Below, piece after piece: positions 49,001 through 55,027 of a stretch of 64,000 bases of DNA. Location: the NCBI RefSeq assembly GCF_902158555.1, contig NZ_CABGGS010000047.1, positions 1-64,000 on the forward strand, written 5' to 3'. Position numbers and translations under genes: made by a program. The stretch's first letter is position 1. The number at the start of each line of letters is the position of its first letter. The notes beneath the pieces are model-generated. The model had not been told where the DNA came from. It worked only from the letters and a program-made list of their open reading frames with translations, and did no database searches. Origin of the DNA: Klebsiella spallanzanii (GTDB lineage Bacteria; Pseudomonadota; Gammaproteobacteria; Enterobacterales; Enterobacteriaceae).

Positions 49001-50433
49001 CCGACGGAAAAAGTGACTACGCGGTCTTTATTGTTAGTCAGGATCCCCCAACGCCCTTTACGGTTAGCCTCCGACTGGCGGGTACAGCCAATCGCCGTCA
49101 GTTCAAGCTGATTGAAGCCATAGCGAGCCACCAGCGGCTGCTCAAAAACCGGTTCCATCGCATCAGCATATTCGTTCTCAGGATCGGACCAGGAAACCAG
49201 CGCGTTGGTATAGCGCGTTTTGCTACTGCTGCTGGCATATTGAAAACGACCATTAATCACGTTAGCCCTGGTGTAGGTGTAGTCAATATCGCGAGGCATA
49301 TCCGCCAGCGCTATCACCTGATCGCCACTCCAGCAGGTCATGCCGCGGAAAATAGCGGCAAAATCTCGTAACACCGTATAGGCATCATTGCGATCCTGAA
49401 TATAGACGTTACAAAGATAGCGCGGCTCGGTGCCATCACCGCCCTTACCGTCAGGCACAGTTTCATCGCAATAACGGGCAACCTGATACAACGTCCATTT
49501 ATCGATATTTTCTGAGGTAAGACGGTTTCCCAGACCAAAACGATCGGTAACGATCAGATCGTAAAATATCCATGCTGGGTTATCCGTCCATGCCCATTTA
49601 AACACTCCCGTCCAGATACCCGAATATTGTCGGGTTTCGGGGTCATAATTGTCAGGAACGCGAATAACGCGCCCGCGAGGACTACAGGCGATTTTGGGGA
49701 TTGAACCATTAAACTGACGGGAGTCAAACTCCACGTACAGCAAGGCCGTATTGGGGTAACGTAGCTTTGCATCGAGAATCTCAGCATAACTTTGCAACGT
49801 CATGGCATCGCCAATTTTTGAGGTGCTGACGTCTTCTGTGACCTTACGCAGGCGCAAAACCCAGCCCGTATTAGCCCGAGGTAAATCAATTCGATGGCAT
49901 CGTTCATAACCGGAAGAGGTTTTACCAGTAACCGCGCTTTCCAGCACCGTCTGCCAGCTACCTCCGTCGGTTTGCAAATCGACAGCGTAGCTCACGGAGT
50001 TACCCATCAGATCGCCGTTATCTTCTTGTTTAAATAAAGATGGCCATTTTAAGCGCAGGCGCACGGCGGAAAGCTGAGTATTACTAAAAGAATGGGTCCA
50101 GGCCGTTTTACTGGAAATTTCCGTACCTACGTTAATTTCATTTTCTGAACCTGGGATCCCCTGAATATAATTCTGTGCCTGCGTTCCTGGACGAAACTCC
50201 CAGGCTACACCACTAAAATTTTGTGAACCATCGGAATTTTCCAGCGGCGTACCGTCAAGATAAATATCTTTAGCGGTGAGCGCACCGGCAAATTCACCTT
50301 CGCCCAAAGCAAGAAGAATTTTGGCTTTTGCTACAGATTGCAAATCATCTGGCTGTTCCGTTGGGGTACGCGGACTCGAACTCCCGCCCTTGCGCCCTTT
50401 AATGAGGTGCTGTGTCATAGATATTATGTCCAT
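40090..50433 (-). CDS. Giant J-type tail tip/fibre protein (3447 aa)
   Basis: It is homologous to lambda J (1132 residues) at both ends. The first ~620 residues contain YSGIWTGVFKWAW, CDETVPDGKGG and ARYGFNQLELTAIGCTRQ. Near the end come NVTVRGNIEADSGRL and GTIYAERIVGDI. Fibronectin-III-like domains follow at ~640-850. A long coiled-coil stretch (about 870-1030) contains repeats of VNKSI/DINASVD. Then about eight beta-sandwich, carbohydrate-binding-like modules (near 1035, 1413, 1650, 1912, 2143, 2380, 2690 and 2931) are joined by coiled linkers of KADASALxxLTNRVTxxEG type. The C-terminal ~220 residues are the J tail plus a new beta domain. This protein would sit at the tip and choose the target cell. 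An alternative start at 50418 (MTQHLIKG) is possible. Confidence 0.93.
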   Translation of the reverse strand: MDIISMTQHLIKGRKGGSSSPRTPTEQPDDLQSVAKAKILLALGEGEFAGALTAKDIYLDGTPLENSDGSQNFSGVAWEFRPGTQAQNYIQGIPGSENEINVGTEISSKTAWTHSFSNTQLSAVRLRLKWPSLFKQEDNGDLMGNSVSYAVDLQTDGGSWQTVLESAVTGKTSSGYERCHRIDLPRANTGWVLRLRKVTEDVSTSKIGDAMTLQSYAEILDAKLRYPNTALLYVEFDSRQFNGSIPKIACSPRGRVIRVPDNYDPETRQYSGIWTGVFKWAWTDNPAWIFYDLIVTDRFGLGNRLTSENIDKWTLYQVARYCDETVPDGKGGDGTEPRYLCNVYIQDRNDAYTVLRDFAAIFRGMTCWSGDQVIALADMPRDIDYTYTRANVINGRFQYASSSSKTRYTNALVSWSDPENEYADAMEPVFEQPLVARYGFNQLELTAIGCTRQSEANRKGRWGILTNNKDRVVTFSVGLDGNIPQPGYVIAVADEMLAGKVNGGRTSKVDGCVITLDRQTEAKAGDRLLLNLPSGVTQSRTIESVDGHVVTVTTEYTEVPETECVWAVESDSLKVQQYRVVSVKDNNDSTFTISAAAHDPDKYARIDTGAIIDSRPVSVIPPVNQSAPANIVVESYAVVNQGISVETLQVHWATVKNAIAYEAQWRRNEGNWVNVPRSSVTSFDVGGIYSGRYTVRVRAINAAEVSSGWAYSAEKTLSGKTGLPSAPLALTTTPLLHGVQLSWAFQEGSGDTQKTELQYSPNQTGNGAMTLADVAFPGKSYQQMGLQIAAAFWYRARIVDRLGNESPWTSWVQGQASDDISEYYDQLTDAIKDTSAWQEVQSDVEETHNALTGTADAIRQEVAQQVADINQSIDETVAEIGKQVDGQIDSVNKSITENIDLVNQTLSDNITAVNKSITDAVSDINASVDQQITDVNKTLTEGDTALKSQLQTVENSLKQSIAQANTGWDKAVKQETADRIADVNAKAAQAADQLLNEKNERVAAIDTLQTIIQDGDESLARQISEISAGSGQQFDSHSIWYFSDSNEGWTEDDSSQIPMQITGDGWLKASNSNSSCRSPNGQKIPASSYRTIMLRIKRVGNPVWKGRLYWIGVDEQGWSDARSVNITEQEFDGDGISVVAIADVNWNASGAVRRFRLDLALGQNADNYFLIHWISVGRPAPAASTSALRNEEMARTQSDEAEVLKRSTLAAQIRGTSDSNSLSDLRSGLLYQEMNARITADRAEVVARESLQTQFNENKSSVAEELSSLSTAQGAQASKISGLETTLGKKADASALQSLTQKVEQQGTTLTSQGSSLTSLTNRVGKAESSVSANSSAITGLQSTVTQQGKTLTSQGSAVTKLQNDLTTTNASVSKKADASALSALTNRVTATEGSLTTQSGQLTMLKNSMAEGSLISNGGMDVDLSFWENSGTGSAFTHDSGEKALRTTTGSIRVANVTRIPVEADTILTVSFEYRTSETVNSISSDTVGVIIDLGNPIGWLSSVSPWLSGVTTSWQTKTVELTIPASFTGNYVYLRFAVGGWAPATSARLYIRKVDVFSSTGVSKKANASAVTDLTSRVDTAEGKLTSQSSAITKLQNDLTTTNTNVSKKAEQSALTSLTGRVEKTESGLTAANSNITGLTSAIRAVGAAGDDLIPNPTFDSDYDRMGLPVVESSASGVPANCPYAYVAKLTSRDHIPKMNNIPATAGDVIEISALVACGAGTAAFNLYVASASSPSGGIAAANSGGSVSATAGKTWVRTTWRYTVTAAVAAKGYFRPFLQINQSSPFGTIWYATDWHCRNITAAAKAQSTADATASAVDSMTTTVTQQGNTLTSIGTRTTTLENGLKTTDTNVSKKADAAALQTLQNKVTEQGKTLASQSSSLTTLNNTLSTTQNDVAAMQDDAVASVAVVGNMLVNSGFELGSNCWTVSGAATFTTASAPHSGSRIVRCVEGKAAISQRINVKADRTYRIGVFTRRNGAAVTADQSYHKLRIGDTSGSILSAVNFITPDLPTGSTWTDISGSWKASSDMIVEAAIWSSLSAGEIYFDDFYVVDITDESSIAANAGAISNLTSRVSNAEGTLTSQSSSITSLQNGLSTANQNITKKADASAVTSLSNRVTEAEGKLTSQSNSITQLQASLISGSLIANGGMESDLSLWVDSGTGSAFTYDAGEKALRTTTGSIRVANQTRIPVEPDTKLTVTFEFKSSEAMSNISADTVGVISDLNNPVGWLASTTAWLKGVTTAWQTKSVELTIPADFASNFAYLRFAAGSWAPATSARLFVRRVVVFSSNGVAGKADASVVNDLSSKVTQQGNTLTSQGSAITKLQNDLTTTNANVTKKADATALNALSNRVTQTEKDISSHAESITSLNSSLNINARKGSNPWLDGTFETYDANHNLGGSARVVSGISYSGGKCMRVTRAPNTNGNSDDMIGSRLAIRDTAVFRVEFWAMMPSSENPSSGWITAVGLNVQNDAGANSWLVAANVSESALGGRDRWVKFSGYAKATAKGATRAAVWVSTRGANGSNTPGYNLYIDDMVITDVTDAYNAQVTSDATASAVDSLTTKVTQQGDTLSSIGTRTTALENGLKTTDTNVSKKADASAVQTLQNTVTQQGKGITAANSAITKLTSDLSTTNANVNKKADATALQSLQSTVTEQGKTLTSQGSSLTQLNNSLSDTTTSLAADGKIPGNLISNGSFERGQDAFTGWSSITSVISAQSPNYGGKILMCSTGLAGIYQQVPVVKGNTYKIGVFARAQGGSVMNDQGNNKLRIGQASLLYDRQFNTANLPTNASWIELTGTWKATVDGMVNVSVNSSLKSGAQYFDDFYFVDITGEVDIAANAGAISGLTTRVTSAEGTLTSQGSSITKLTNDLATTNGNVNKKADATALTALTNRVTSAEGKLDSQSSSVTSLNNSIVTTQQDADAAKSMPGNMLANNSFERGFDGWSNSGWSTLAAQNPKSGKYIIQATKTSSGSTACDQTVKLTGGQTYRIGAWVRKSGDMAISNTNNTKISIRNSSGPLKDITIPASVGIAWTYISGDYKPTADAELTISLRSSLSAGYLYVDDAFCINVSDEVANTANSSALTALNTLVEKNGDLIKAQSKKVDGLEVDLGKKASAKALDSLTATVIETNKLLSVKADELKTLDATVDTLDGKVSSSVQEQKTALAETNDKVNSLYSIKVETNNGKKVSAGIVLGSDGSTSDMILYADRFSLFNRNNATAVPVMIAEGNELYIDSTRIKNGSITTAKIADRISSTNYSAGKSGWSIAKNGESEFNNVTVRGNIEADSGRLKNVTIDESCDVKGTIYAERIVGDIATMTEHVEKKWGNENGTKSDIRYSIATIDGVPFRRRMVFWGSTRITNSWRQKITIRLNEDILWQYDTGNNRHELTSDSFTLDIPATEWGNKQILTIHWPNRNDSGTFSFTGVIMLYRASNSIKLA

Positions 50434-50454
50434 AAAAAAACCACCCGAAGGTGG
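50434..50454 (-). terminator. UUCG hairpin with T7 just before J
   Basis: On the minus strand, CCACC-TTCG-GGTGG followed by seven T and then the J start ATG. It is a textbook intrinsic terminator with the extra-stable cUUCGg loop. The GGTGG arm is also the only Shine-Dalgarno-like element for J, 7 bases from the ATG, so it may attenuate both transcription and translation of the giant fibre. Confidence 0.7.
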
Positions 50455-50480
50455 CCAGAAAAAGAGAGGGACCAGATATT

Positions 50481-51095
50481 TTACTGCTGGTCTTCTACAT
50501 AAATTCCAGCGGTAATAATTGCGCCACCGATTCGCCGCTTGCCGTATAACAGCGGCACCGGATATCCCTGAGCAGTTGTATTTGTCACACCACCGAAGGC
50601 ATAAGATGCTTTATTTTCAGGGGATTGTTGGCTGGCTAACCCTGGAACCTGAGGGGAAAGCATCTGAAGCACGCCGCCAAGCGCCATTGAGGCGCCCAGC
50701 ATTGCAACACTCCCCCAACCAGAGCCAGCTGCCATAGCGGCCAATACGCCTCCTGCCCCCATTGTCGCGATTGAAGCAATCGCAATCAAAGCCACACCTA
50801 ATATCGTTTGTAAGACGCCAGCCTTTTTACTACCGATGACAACAGGAACAATTCGTACTACGTTATCATTTATTGGGAAAGGTATATCATCTTCTCTAAT
50901 ATTTTCCTTTCCTTTAAATACTGCATATGTTAAACCCATTGCCTTGCTGTTGTTCATGAATTTTTCAAATCCATTTATAGTACAACATAAGGCGCGTATC
51001 GCTTCGGAAGTTGTCGCTACCATCCGACAATGCGATTTACCGAACTGTTTACCCAAAATACCACCCAGCTCGATCCTGACCATACGTTCTTGCAT
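50481..51095 (-). CDS. Tail tip assembly protein I homologue
   Basis: A 204-residue lambda-I-like protein. It has an N-terminal ubiquitin-like/beta-grasp region (MVRIELGGILGKQFGKSHCRMVATTSEAIRAL), a hydrophobic Gly/Ala-rich middle (LGVALIAIASIATMGAGGVLAAMAAG) and a C-terminal segment ending GGAIITAGIYVEDQQ. Protein I acts with J, K and L in tip assembly. It lies between K and J as in lambda. The upstream RBS is weak, and a 227-base gap separates it from K, where lambdoid phages usually have an overlap. Confidence 0.9.
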   Translation of the reverse strand: MQERMVRIELGGILGKQFGKSHCRMVATTSEAIRALCCTINGFEKFMNNSKAMGLTYAVFKGKENIREDDIPFPINDNVVRIVPVVIGSKKAGVLQTILGVALIAIASIATMGAGGVLAAMAAGSGWGSVAMLGASMALGGVLQMLSPQVPGLASQQSPENKASYAFGGVTNTTAQGYPVPLLYGKRRIGGAIITAGIYVEDQQ

Positions 51096-51322
51096 AGATA
51101 GATACTCTCTCTGTCTGTGGTTTTATTTTGGCGATAATAAGAAAATATAATTCCATTTCACCATGAATAAAAAACCTTAGATATACAATGTATAGACACT
51201 AGCGTTAAGCGTGAAAATCATCTCAAACCTCTTGGTTTAAGAGGAAGATAATAATTAATAAATAGACATGCTATGGCTTAAGATAAAAAGACATTCACAA
51301 CTCATCGTCGCTATTCAAGCAT
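51096..51322. other. AT-rich gap inside the tail operon (K to I)
   Basis: The K and I genes are normally adjacent or overlapping, but here 227 AT-rich bases separate them. A short inverted repeat (cctctt / aagagg) lies around 51220-51240. No gene is evident. It may hold a promoter for I-J or mark a recombination joint where the I-J block was exchanged. Confidence 0.4.
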
Positions 51323-52033
51323 TCAACCCAAGCTGTTATAACGCAATATCTTCACCGTTCTTTCCTGCCAGTATCCACCGTAAGGTACCCGCTGACTCAA
51401 ATGACCATACAGATGATGTAGTAGCATATTTCCCTCCAGGAGAATACCTGCGTGATTCCATTTATTCGCCTGCACCTGCATGATAATCATATCACCGGGC
51501 TGCGGCGGGCCAGAAAACTCGCGAAATCCGCATTCATACCAGCAATCATGATAAAAGTTATCAGGATAGTCATTTTCCCACCACGGATAATCCACCCGGT
51601 AGTCCGTCAACTCAACACCATGCTGCTGGCGAAAATAACTCATTACCAATCCCCAGCAATCATAGTGGCCAAGAACAAACGGGCGCTCCAATAGCGGCAG
51701 CTCCCCTCGAGGATAAATCGTACGGAGATCACCTTCCGGCCAGCTAAAGATATGCCAGGGTAGCAACATCGCGTCACACTGAGCCTTATCCAATTCGCTT
51801 GGCTGGGTCGTAGCATCAGGGTGGCTGTGCACAATCCCCGTGACGGTGCCCCAATCCTCTATCTGAGCGTAATCCTCCGGCGCAAGGACAAAATGCTCTT
51901 GTGGATCGTCAGCAATGTTACGGCAGGGAAAATAGCGTTCTACCCTTCCTCTTTGCGCAATCGCACCGCAGCACTCACGAGGATACTCCTGCCGGGCATG
52001 CTCCTGAATAGCCCTGATAACCTTCTGGCGCAT
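51323..52033 (-). CDS. Tail tip assembly protein K homologue (JAMM + NlpC/P60)
   Basis: A 236-residue two-domain hydrolase. Residues ~1-105 are a Mov34/JAMM metallo-isopeptidase-like domain with CCGAIAQ and VHSHPDATTQPSELDKAQCD (HSHP-x-S-x-x-D metal ligands). Residues ~115-236 are an NlpC/P60 peptidase with YDCWGLV (catalytic Cys) and a later WNHAGILL (His). In lambda, K is needed for tip assembly, and the peptidase domain may cleave cell-wall peptide. An RBS (GGAG) precedes the ATG. Confidence 0.93.
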   Translation of the reverse strand: MRQKVIRAIQEHARQEYPRECCGAIAQRGRVERYFPCRNIADDPQEHFVLAPEDYAQIEDWGTVTGIVHSHPDATTQPSELDKAQCDAMLLPWHIFSWPEGDLRTIYPRGELPLLERPFVLGHYDCWGLVMSYFRQQHGVELTDYRVDYPWWENDYPDNFYHDCWYECGFREFSGPPQPGDMIIMQVQANKWNHAGILLEGNMLLHHLYGHLSQRVPYGGYWQERTVKILRYNSLG

Positions 52034-52034
52034 A

Positions 52035-52787
52035 TTAGCTCCGAATTAAAGACGTGCCGGGGAAACCACCAAAAGGTAACTCGTTGTCTTCACCAAAGCG
52101 TAATTTACAGGCTGATAAAGTACCGTTGCAGACATCCATCGCCGGATCGGTAACAGATATATTATTTTTATCAAAATATCGCTGACCGGCATAATCACAG
52201 CCATCACCACTGCGGTATTTATTTCTGATACACCAGGTACAGATAGAATGTAGCTGGCGAGTTGGGATCATGACCCCTTGCAAATCCATTGGGCTGGCAA
52301 GAGTAAACTCAATCGCTTCATTCGTTTCTTCACTTTTGGCATCAATAAAAAAGACCTTTCTTTTTTCCTGCGTGGGATCGGCAGCCGCATTCCCCTCAGG
52401 AAAATTACGTGCATCAAGATATTTTGCCAGAGTATCGTGGATTGTCACCTTCGCCTGTACCAGATCATCGTAATACAGGCATAGAGCAGTAATCGAAGCG
52501 TCAATATTTGCCACCTTAAGCGATGGCTGCGCGTCCCGACCACCGGTAGTAGATTCAATACCTTCAATAATACAAGGCCATGGCATATATTCATTTCCTT
52601 GCCACCAAATGGGTTTGGCAGGTAAACGAGTCTCATCGCCGCCCGCAGCCAGAATCTCGGCCTCGCTATGAGCGATGCTATGTCCGTGGAAATATAAGAC
52701 GTCATCCATTCCAAAGACGCTGCCATCAATCTCCAGCAAGCGTATTTCACTCCCTGGTTCAAGTTTTTGATAATCAGCTGTAATCAT
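52035..52787 (-). CDS. Minor tail protein L homologue
   Basis: A 250-residue lambda-L-like protein. The first ~150 residues are beta-rich (LLEIDGSVFGMDDVLYFHGH). The C-terminal domain holds four Cys (CTWC, CDYAG, CNGTLSAC), matching the iron-sulphur-cluster-binding domain shown for lambda L. It ends in LPFGGFPGT, a hallmark of the family. Its ATG overlaps the M stop by 4 bases (ATGA). It sits at the tail tip between the M ring and J. Confidence 0.92.
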   Translation of the reverse strand: MITADYQKLEPGSEIRLLEIDGSVFGMDDVLYFHGHSIAHSEAEILAAGGDETRLPAKPIWWQGNEYMPWPCIIEGIESTTGGRDAQPSLKVANIDASITALCLYYDDLVQAKVTIHDTLAKYLDARNFPEGNAAADPTQEKRKVFFIDAKSEETNEAIEFTLASPMDLQGVMIPTRQLHSICTWCIRNKYRSGDGCDYAGQRYFDKNNISVTDPAMDVCNGTLSACKLRFGEDNELPFGGFPGTSLIRS

Positions 52788-53131
52788 GGTGCATATGCCT
52801 GGTTAAATGTGGCGGTTACCGTCATGACCTGACTTGATAATGGTGAAAGCTTTAATGAGTCGGGGCTGACGCGATAAAGTCCAGATTCACCCGTTGGTGA
52901 ATCCCAGATAAACGACTTCGTGACATGGCGGCGCATAAACTCGAGCACCGCTAATATCTCTTCCTTTTCGCCGGTCAATGTTACCGGCCAGGTTTGTTTT
53001 TCAGAATGAATGCCATCACCCACGATCTGCTGGTAGCCATCACCAAAACTGGCCTCACGGACGTTAAAATTAAAATCGCCTTGCAAACCCGCTTGTATTT
53101 GTGTTCGCCAGGTAAAAGTTTCTATTGCCAT
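52784..53131 (-). CDS. Minor tail protein M homologue
   Basis: A 115-residue protein starting MAIETFTWRTQIQAG. The start at 53131 has GGAG at good spacing, and the upstream extension to 53188 is unsupported. It has a phage-minor-tail family pattern: VREASFGDGYQQIVGDG, TWPVTLTGEK, HVTKSFIWDSPTGESG, YRVSPDSLKL. In lambda, M follows H and begins the tip complex. It overlaps the next gene by ATGA. Confidence 0.92.
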   Translation of the reverse strand: MAIETFTWRTQIQAGLQGDFNFNVREASFGDGYQQIVGDGIHSEKQTWPVTLTGEKEEILAVLEFMRRHVTKSFIWDSPTGESGLYRVSPDSLKLSPLSSQVMTVTATFNQAYAP

Positions 53132-53153
53132 ATCATCTCCGGGAATCAAAAAA

Positions 53154-54263
53154 TTAACGCGCGTGGTTTGCATTCCAAATAAGGCCACCCGGCCTCAATT
53201 CATTCGCCACGCCAGCACGCACTGAACGATCGATAGTCTGCTGCCAGGCGCGATTCACCGCACCATTATTGTCGGTCGATTGCGCTTCTGAACTCTGATT
53301 CTGAATAAGTACTGAGGTCTGAACGGTAAGTGGCCCTGCGCCAAAAGAACCCAGTCCCTGCATCGATGCCGTTCCCACATAACCGCCACCCGCATACCCT
53401 TGTGCGCCGCGCATCATGGCGTAAAGATTGCCAATCCCTATCGCCGAGGTCGCCTCTTTGGTAAAAACAAATTCACCGCCATGAACAATCCCTCTTGGCT
53501 CATATTTACCACCGTCTCCGGTATATCCGCCTCCGGAATGGCCAGTGAAAACTTTACCGATGGATGCTACCCAACCAATGCCGGAATTCGACATCGCGTT
53601 AAAGGAAGCCTGCATGGCTTTTACCAACAATAATTGGCTAAGCATCTTCAACGTTCCCTTCAGAAAGGTCATCAGGAAATCGTTAAAGTTCGCCTTTCCT
53701 GTGGTTATATATTCCACCAGCGAGTTCCCCATTGAGCTAAAAGCGTCTTTGGCTAATTCCTTTAACTTTCCGTGAACATTTGTACCATCCGCGAGGAATT
53801 TGTCCCACGCCTCTTTGGCTCCAGCCATTAAACCGCCGAGCCAATCACTCTTATCCACATCTTTCTTACTATTGCCGGAATTATCTTCTCTCTCTGTGCC
53901 AGGTAGGAAAGGTATTAACGTATTACCCACCGCGACGTTTGAAATACTGCCCATCCCTGTTATTGAATCCCAGTAACTCTTAGGACCTGTCGTTATATTG
54001 TAGGCCTCATTCTCCGACTTCTTTGCCATATCCTGAAGTATTGACCCCATTCTGGCCGGAGGAAGAGGTAACGTCTGCATTAGCCTTTTCAGGCCATCCG
54101 TATGTTTTTTCTGGATATCTGTTGCGGCACGAAAAGTCTTATTAAACTCTTCACTTTTCCGGCTGGCAACAGTGACTTTCTGTTGATATTGATCCAGAAG
54201 TCGGTTGCTTTTTTCCAGCTCACTGTTATTCATGCGCAGTGTTATTGTTGTATCACCCGCCAT
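53154..54263 (-). CDS. Short tail tape-measure protein (H-like)
   Basis: A 369-residue tape measure. The N-terminal part has a coiled-coil segment (LEKSNRLLDQYQQKVTVASRKSEEFN). The C-terminal half carries the lambda-H C-terminal pattern: GNSLVEYITTGKANFNDFLMTFLKGTLKMLSQLLLVKAM, followed by a Gly-rich zone (GHSGGGYTGDGGKYEPRGIVHGGEFVF). Lambda H has ~853 residues, so this tail would be far shorter. An AGGAG RBS precedes it. It runs 23 bases past the M start, an overlap that fits tight packing in the operon. Confidence 0.9.
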   Translation of the reverse strand: MAGDTTITLRMNNSELEKSNRLLDQYQQKVTVASRKSEEFNKTFRAATDIQKKHTDGLKRLMQTLPLPPARMGSILQDMAKKSENEAYNITTGPKSYWDSITGMGSISNVAVGNTLIPFLPGTEREDNSGNSKKDVDKSDWLGGLMAGAKEAWDKFLADGTNVHGKLKELAKDAFSSMGNSLVEYITTGKANFNDFLMTFLKGTLKMLSQLLLVKAMQASFNAMSNSGIGWVASIGKVFTGHSGGGYTGDGGKYEPRGIVHGGEFVFTKEATSAIGIGNLYAMMRGAQGYAGGGYVGTASMQGLGSFGAGPLTVQTSVLIQNQSSEAQSTDNNGAVNRAWQQTIDRSVRAGVANELRPGGLIWNANHAR

Positions 54264-54283
54264 TGAATTTCTCCTGAAAGAAT

Positions 54284-54305
54284 AAACCAGACGATAGCCT
54301 GGTTT
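54284..54305 (-). terminator. Hairpin between GT chaperone and tape measure
   Basis: AAACCAG and CTGGTTT pair (7 bp) around an 8-base loop, just before the tape-measure RBS on the minus strand. It probably tunes expression between the chaperone and the tape measure. It lacks a strong T run. Confidence 0.4.
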
Positions 54306-54348
54306 AAGTTGATGAATAAATAGAACATCCTTCCGATAAAAATCCTGA

Positions 54349-54968
54349 CTAGTTCTGTAGTTTATTCAGGATATTCAACGCCACCCGTTCCATTATCTGA
54401 AGATCGTTTATTGCGGTTACCTCGTCAGCTACATCATAAACCCTCATGAGCCATGCAAGGACATTATAATCCAGACCGATGACCCCTCCCGGGCTGGTGC
54501 GCCACTGCGTACTGGCCGCGCGAAAGACTACAAATGCAGGCCAGATATCAGGCCAGACGTTGATAACAACATCGTCATAGTCTTCGGCTGTCAGACCAAA
54601 TGCGCTCAGCTCATCCGCTGATGGTTCAGGCGTATAGAATGCAGAAGCAACCGCAATCAGTTTTTTTCGCGATTCCCTGTCAGCTCCTGATAATAGGTGG
54701 TCATTATTGCTTTAACCGCCCCCGGATAGTTATCTATCAGTGTTCCCATATTCTCTCGCGTACAGGGTTCAGATAATGCCCAGTCATCGACGATCTCCAG
54801 TAAATAATCACTGGCGGTTTTCTCGTCAATATTTTCAAGTTCTGCCAGCTCTTTTATTGGCCGATGCTTAAATGTAAAATTCAGTACTCCGTCGTCTTCA
54901 CCAGCTCGGGGAATAATGACATCCGCTTTAAAAACAGGTTCAGGTTGTAATTTGAAGATAGCGCTCAT
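54349..54968 (-). CDS. GT-type tail chaperone made by -1 frameshift (DUF1799 extension)
   Basis: The second part of the chaperone pair has no start of its own. The frame from ~54666 down to the TAG at 54349 continues the upstream gene after a -1 shift at the slippery heptamer A-AAA-AAC (54660-54666, seven T on the plus strand plus g). It reads KKLIAVASAFYTPEPSADEL and ends ALNILNKLQN, a DUF1799-type domain. The product is about 206 residues, corresponding to lambda G-T. The extended protein binds tape measure and tube subunits during assembly. Confidence 0.85.
54657..54968 (-). CDS. G-type tail assembly chaperone
   Basis: A 103-residue protein in the position of lambda G, between the tube gene and the tape measure. 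It has an acidic N-terminal half and TWALSEPCT-like helices later (WALSEPCTRENMG, GAVKAIMTTYYQELTGN). It ends at a TGA inside the slippery site, so most ribosomes make this short form and a minority make the GT fusion. An AAGGG RBS precedes the ATG at 54968. Confidence 0.85.
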   Translation of the reverse strand: MSAIFKLQPEPVFKADVIIPRAGEDDGVLNFTFKHRPIKELAELENIDEKTASDYLLEIVDDWALSEPCTRENMGTLIDNYPGAVKAIMTTYYQELTGNREKN

Positions 54969-54978
54969 AAGTACCCTT

Positions 54979-54999
54979 AAAAAGGCTCCCGCAGGAGCC
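54979..54999 (-). terminator. Intrinsic terminator after tail tube gene
   Basis: On the minus strand, GGCTCC-TGCG-GGAGCC followed by five T, located between the tail tube stop (55028) and the chaperone start (54968). It should stop most transcripts after the tube gene, giving more tube subunits than tip proteins. Confidence 0.8.
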
Positions 55000-55027
55000 C
55001 GGTTAAATTTAATTACAAGGAGAAGTA

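Noticed and set aside
40450..49371. Many plus-strand open frames of 60-270 codons opposite the J gene
   Set aside because: They are antisense shadows of the repeated J coding sequence, with no RBS pattern or recognisable domain.
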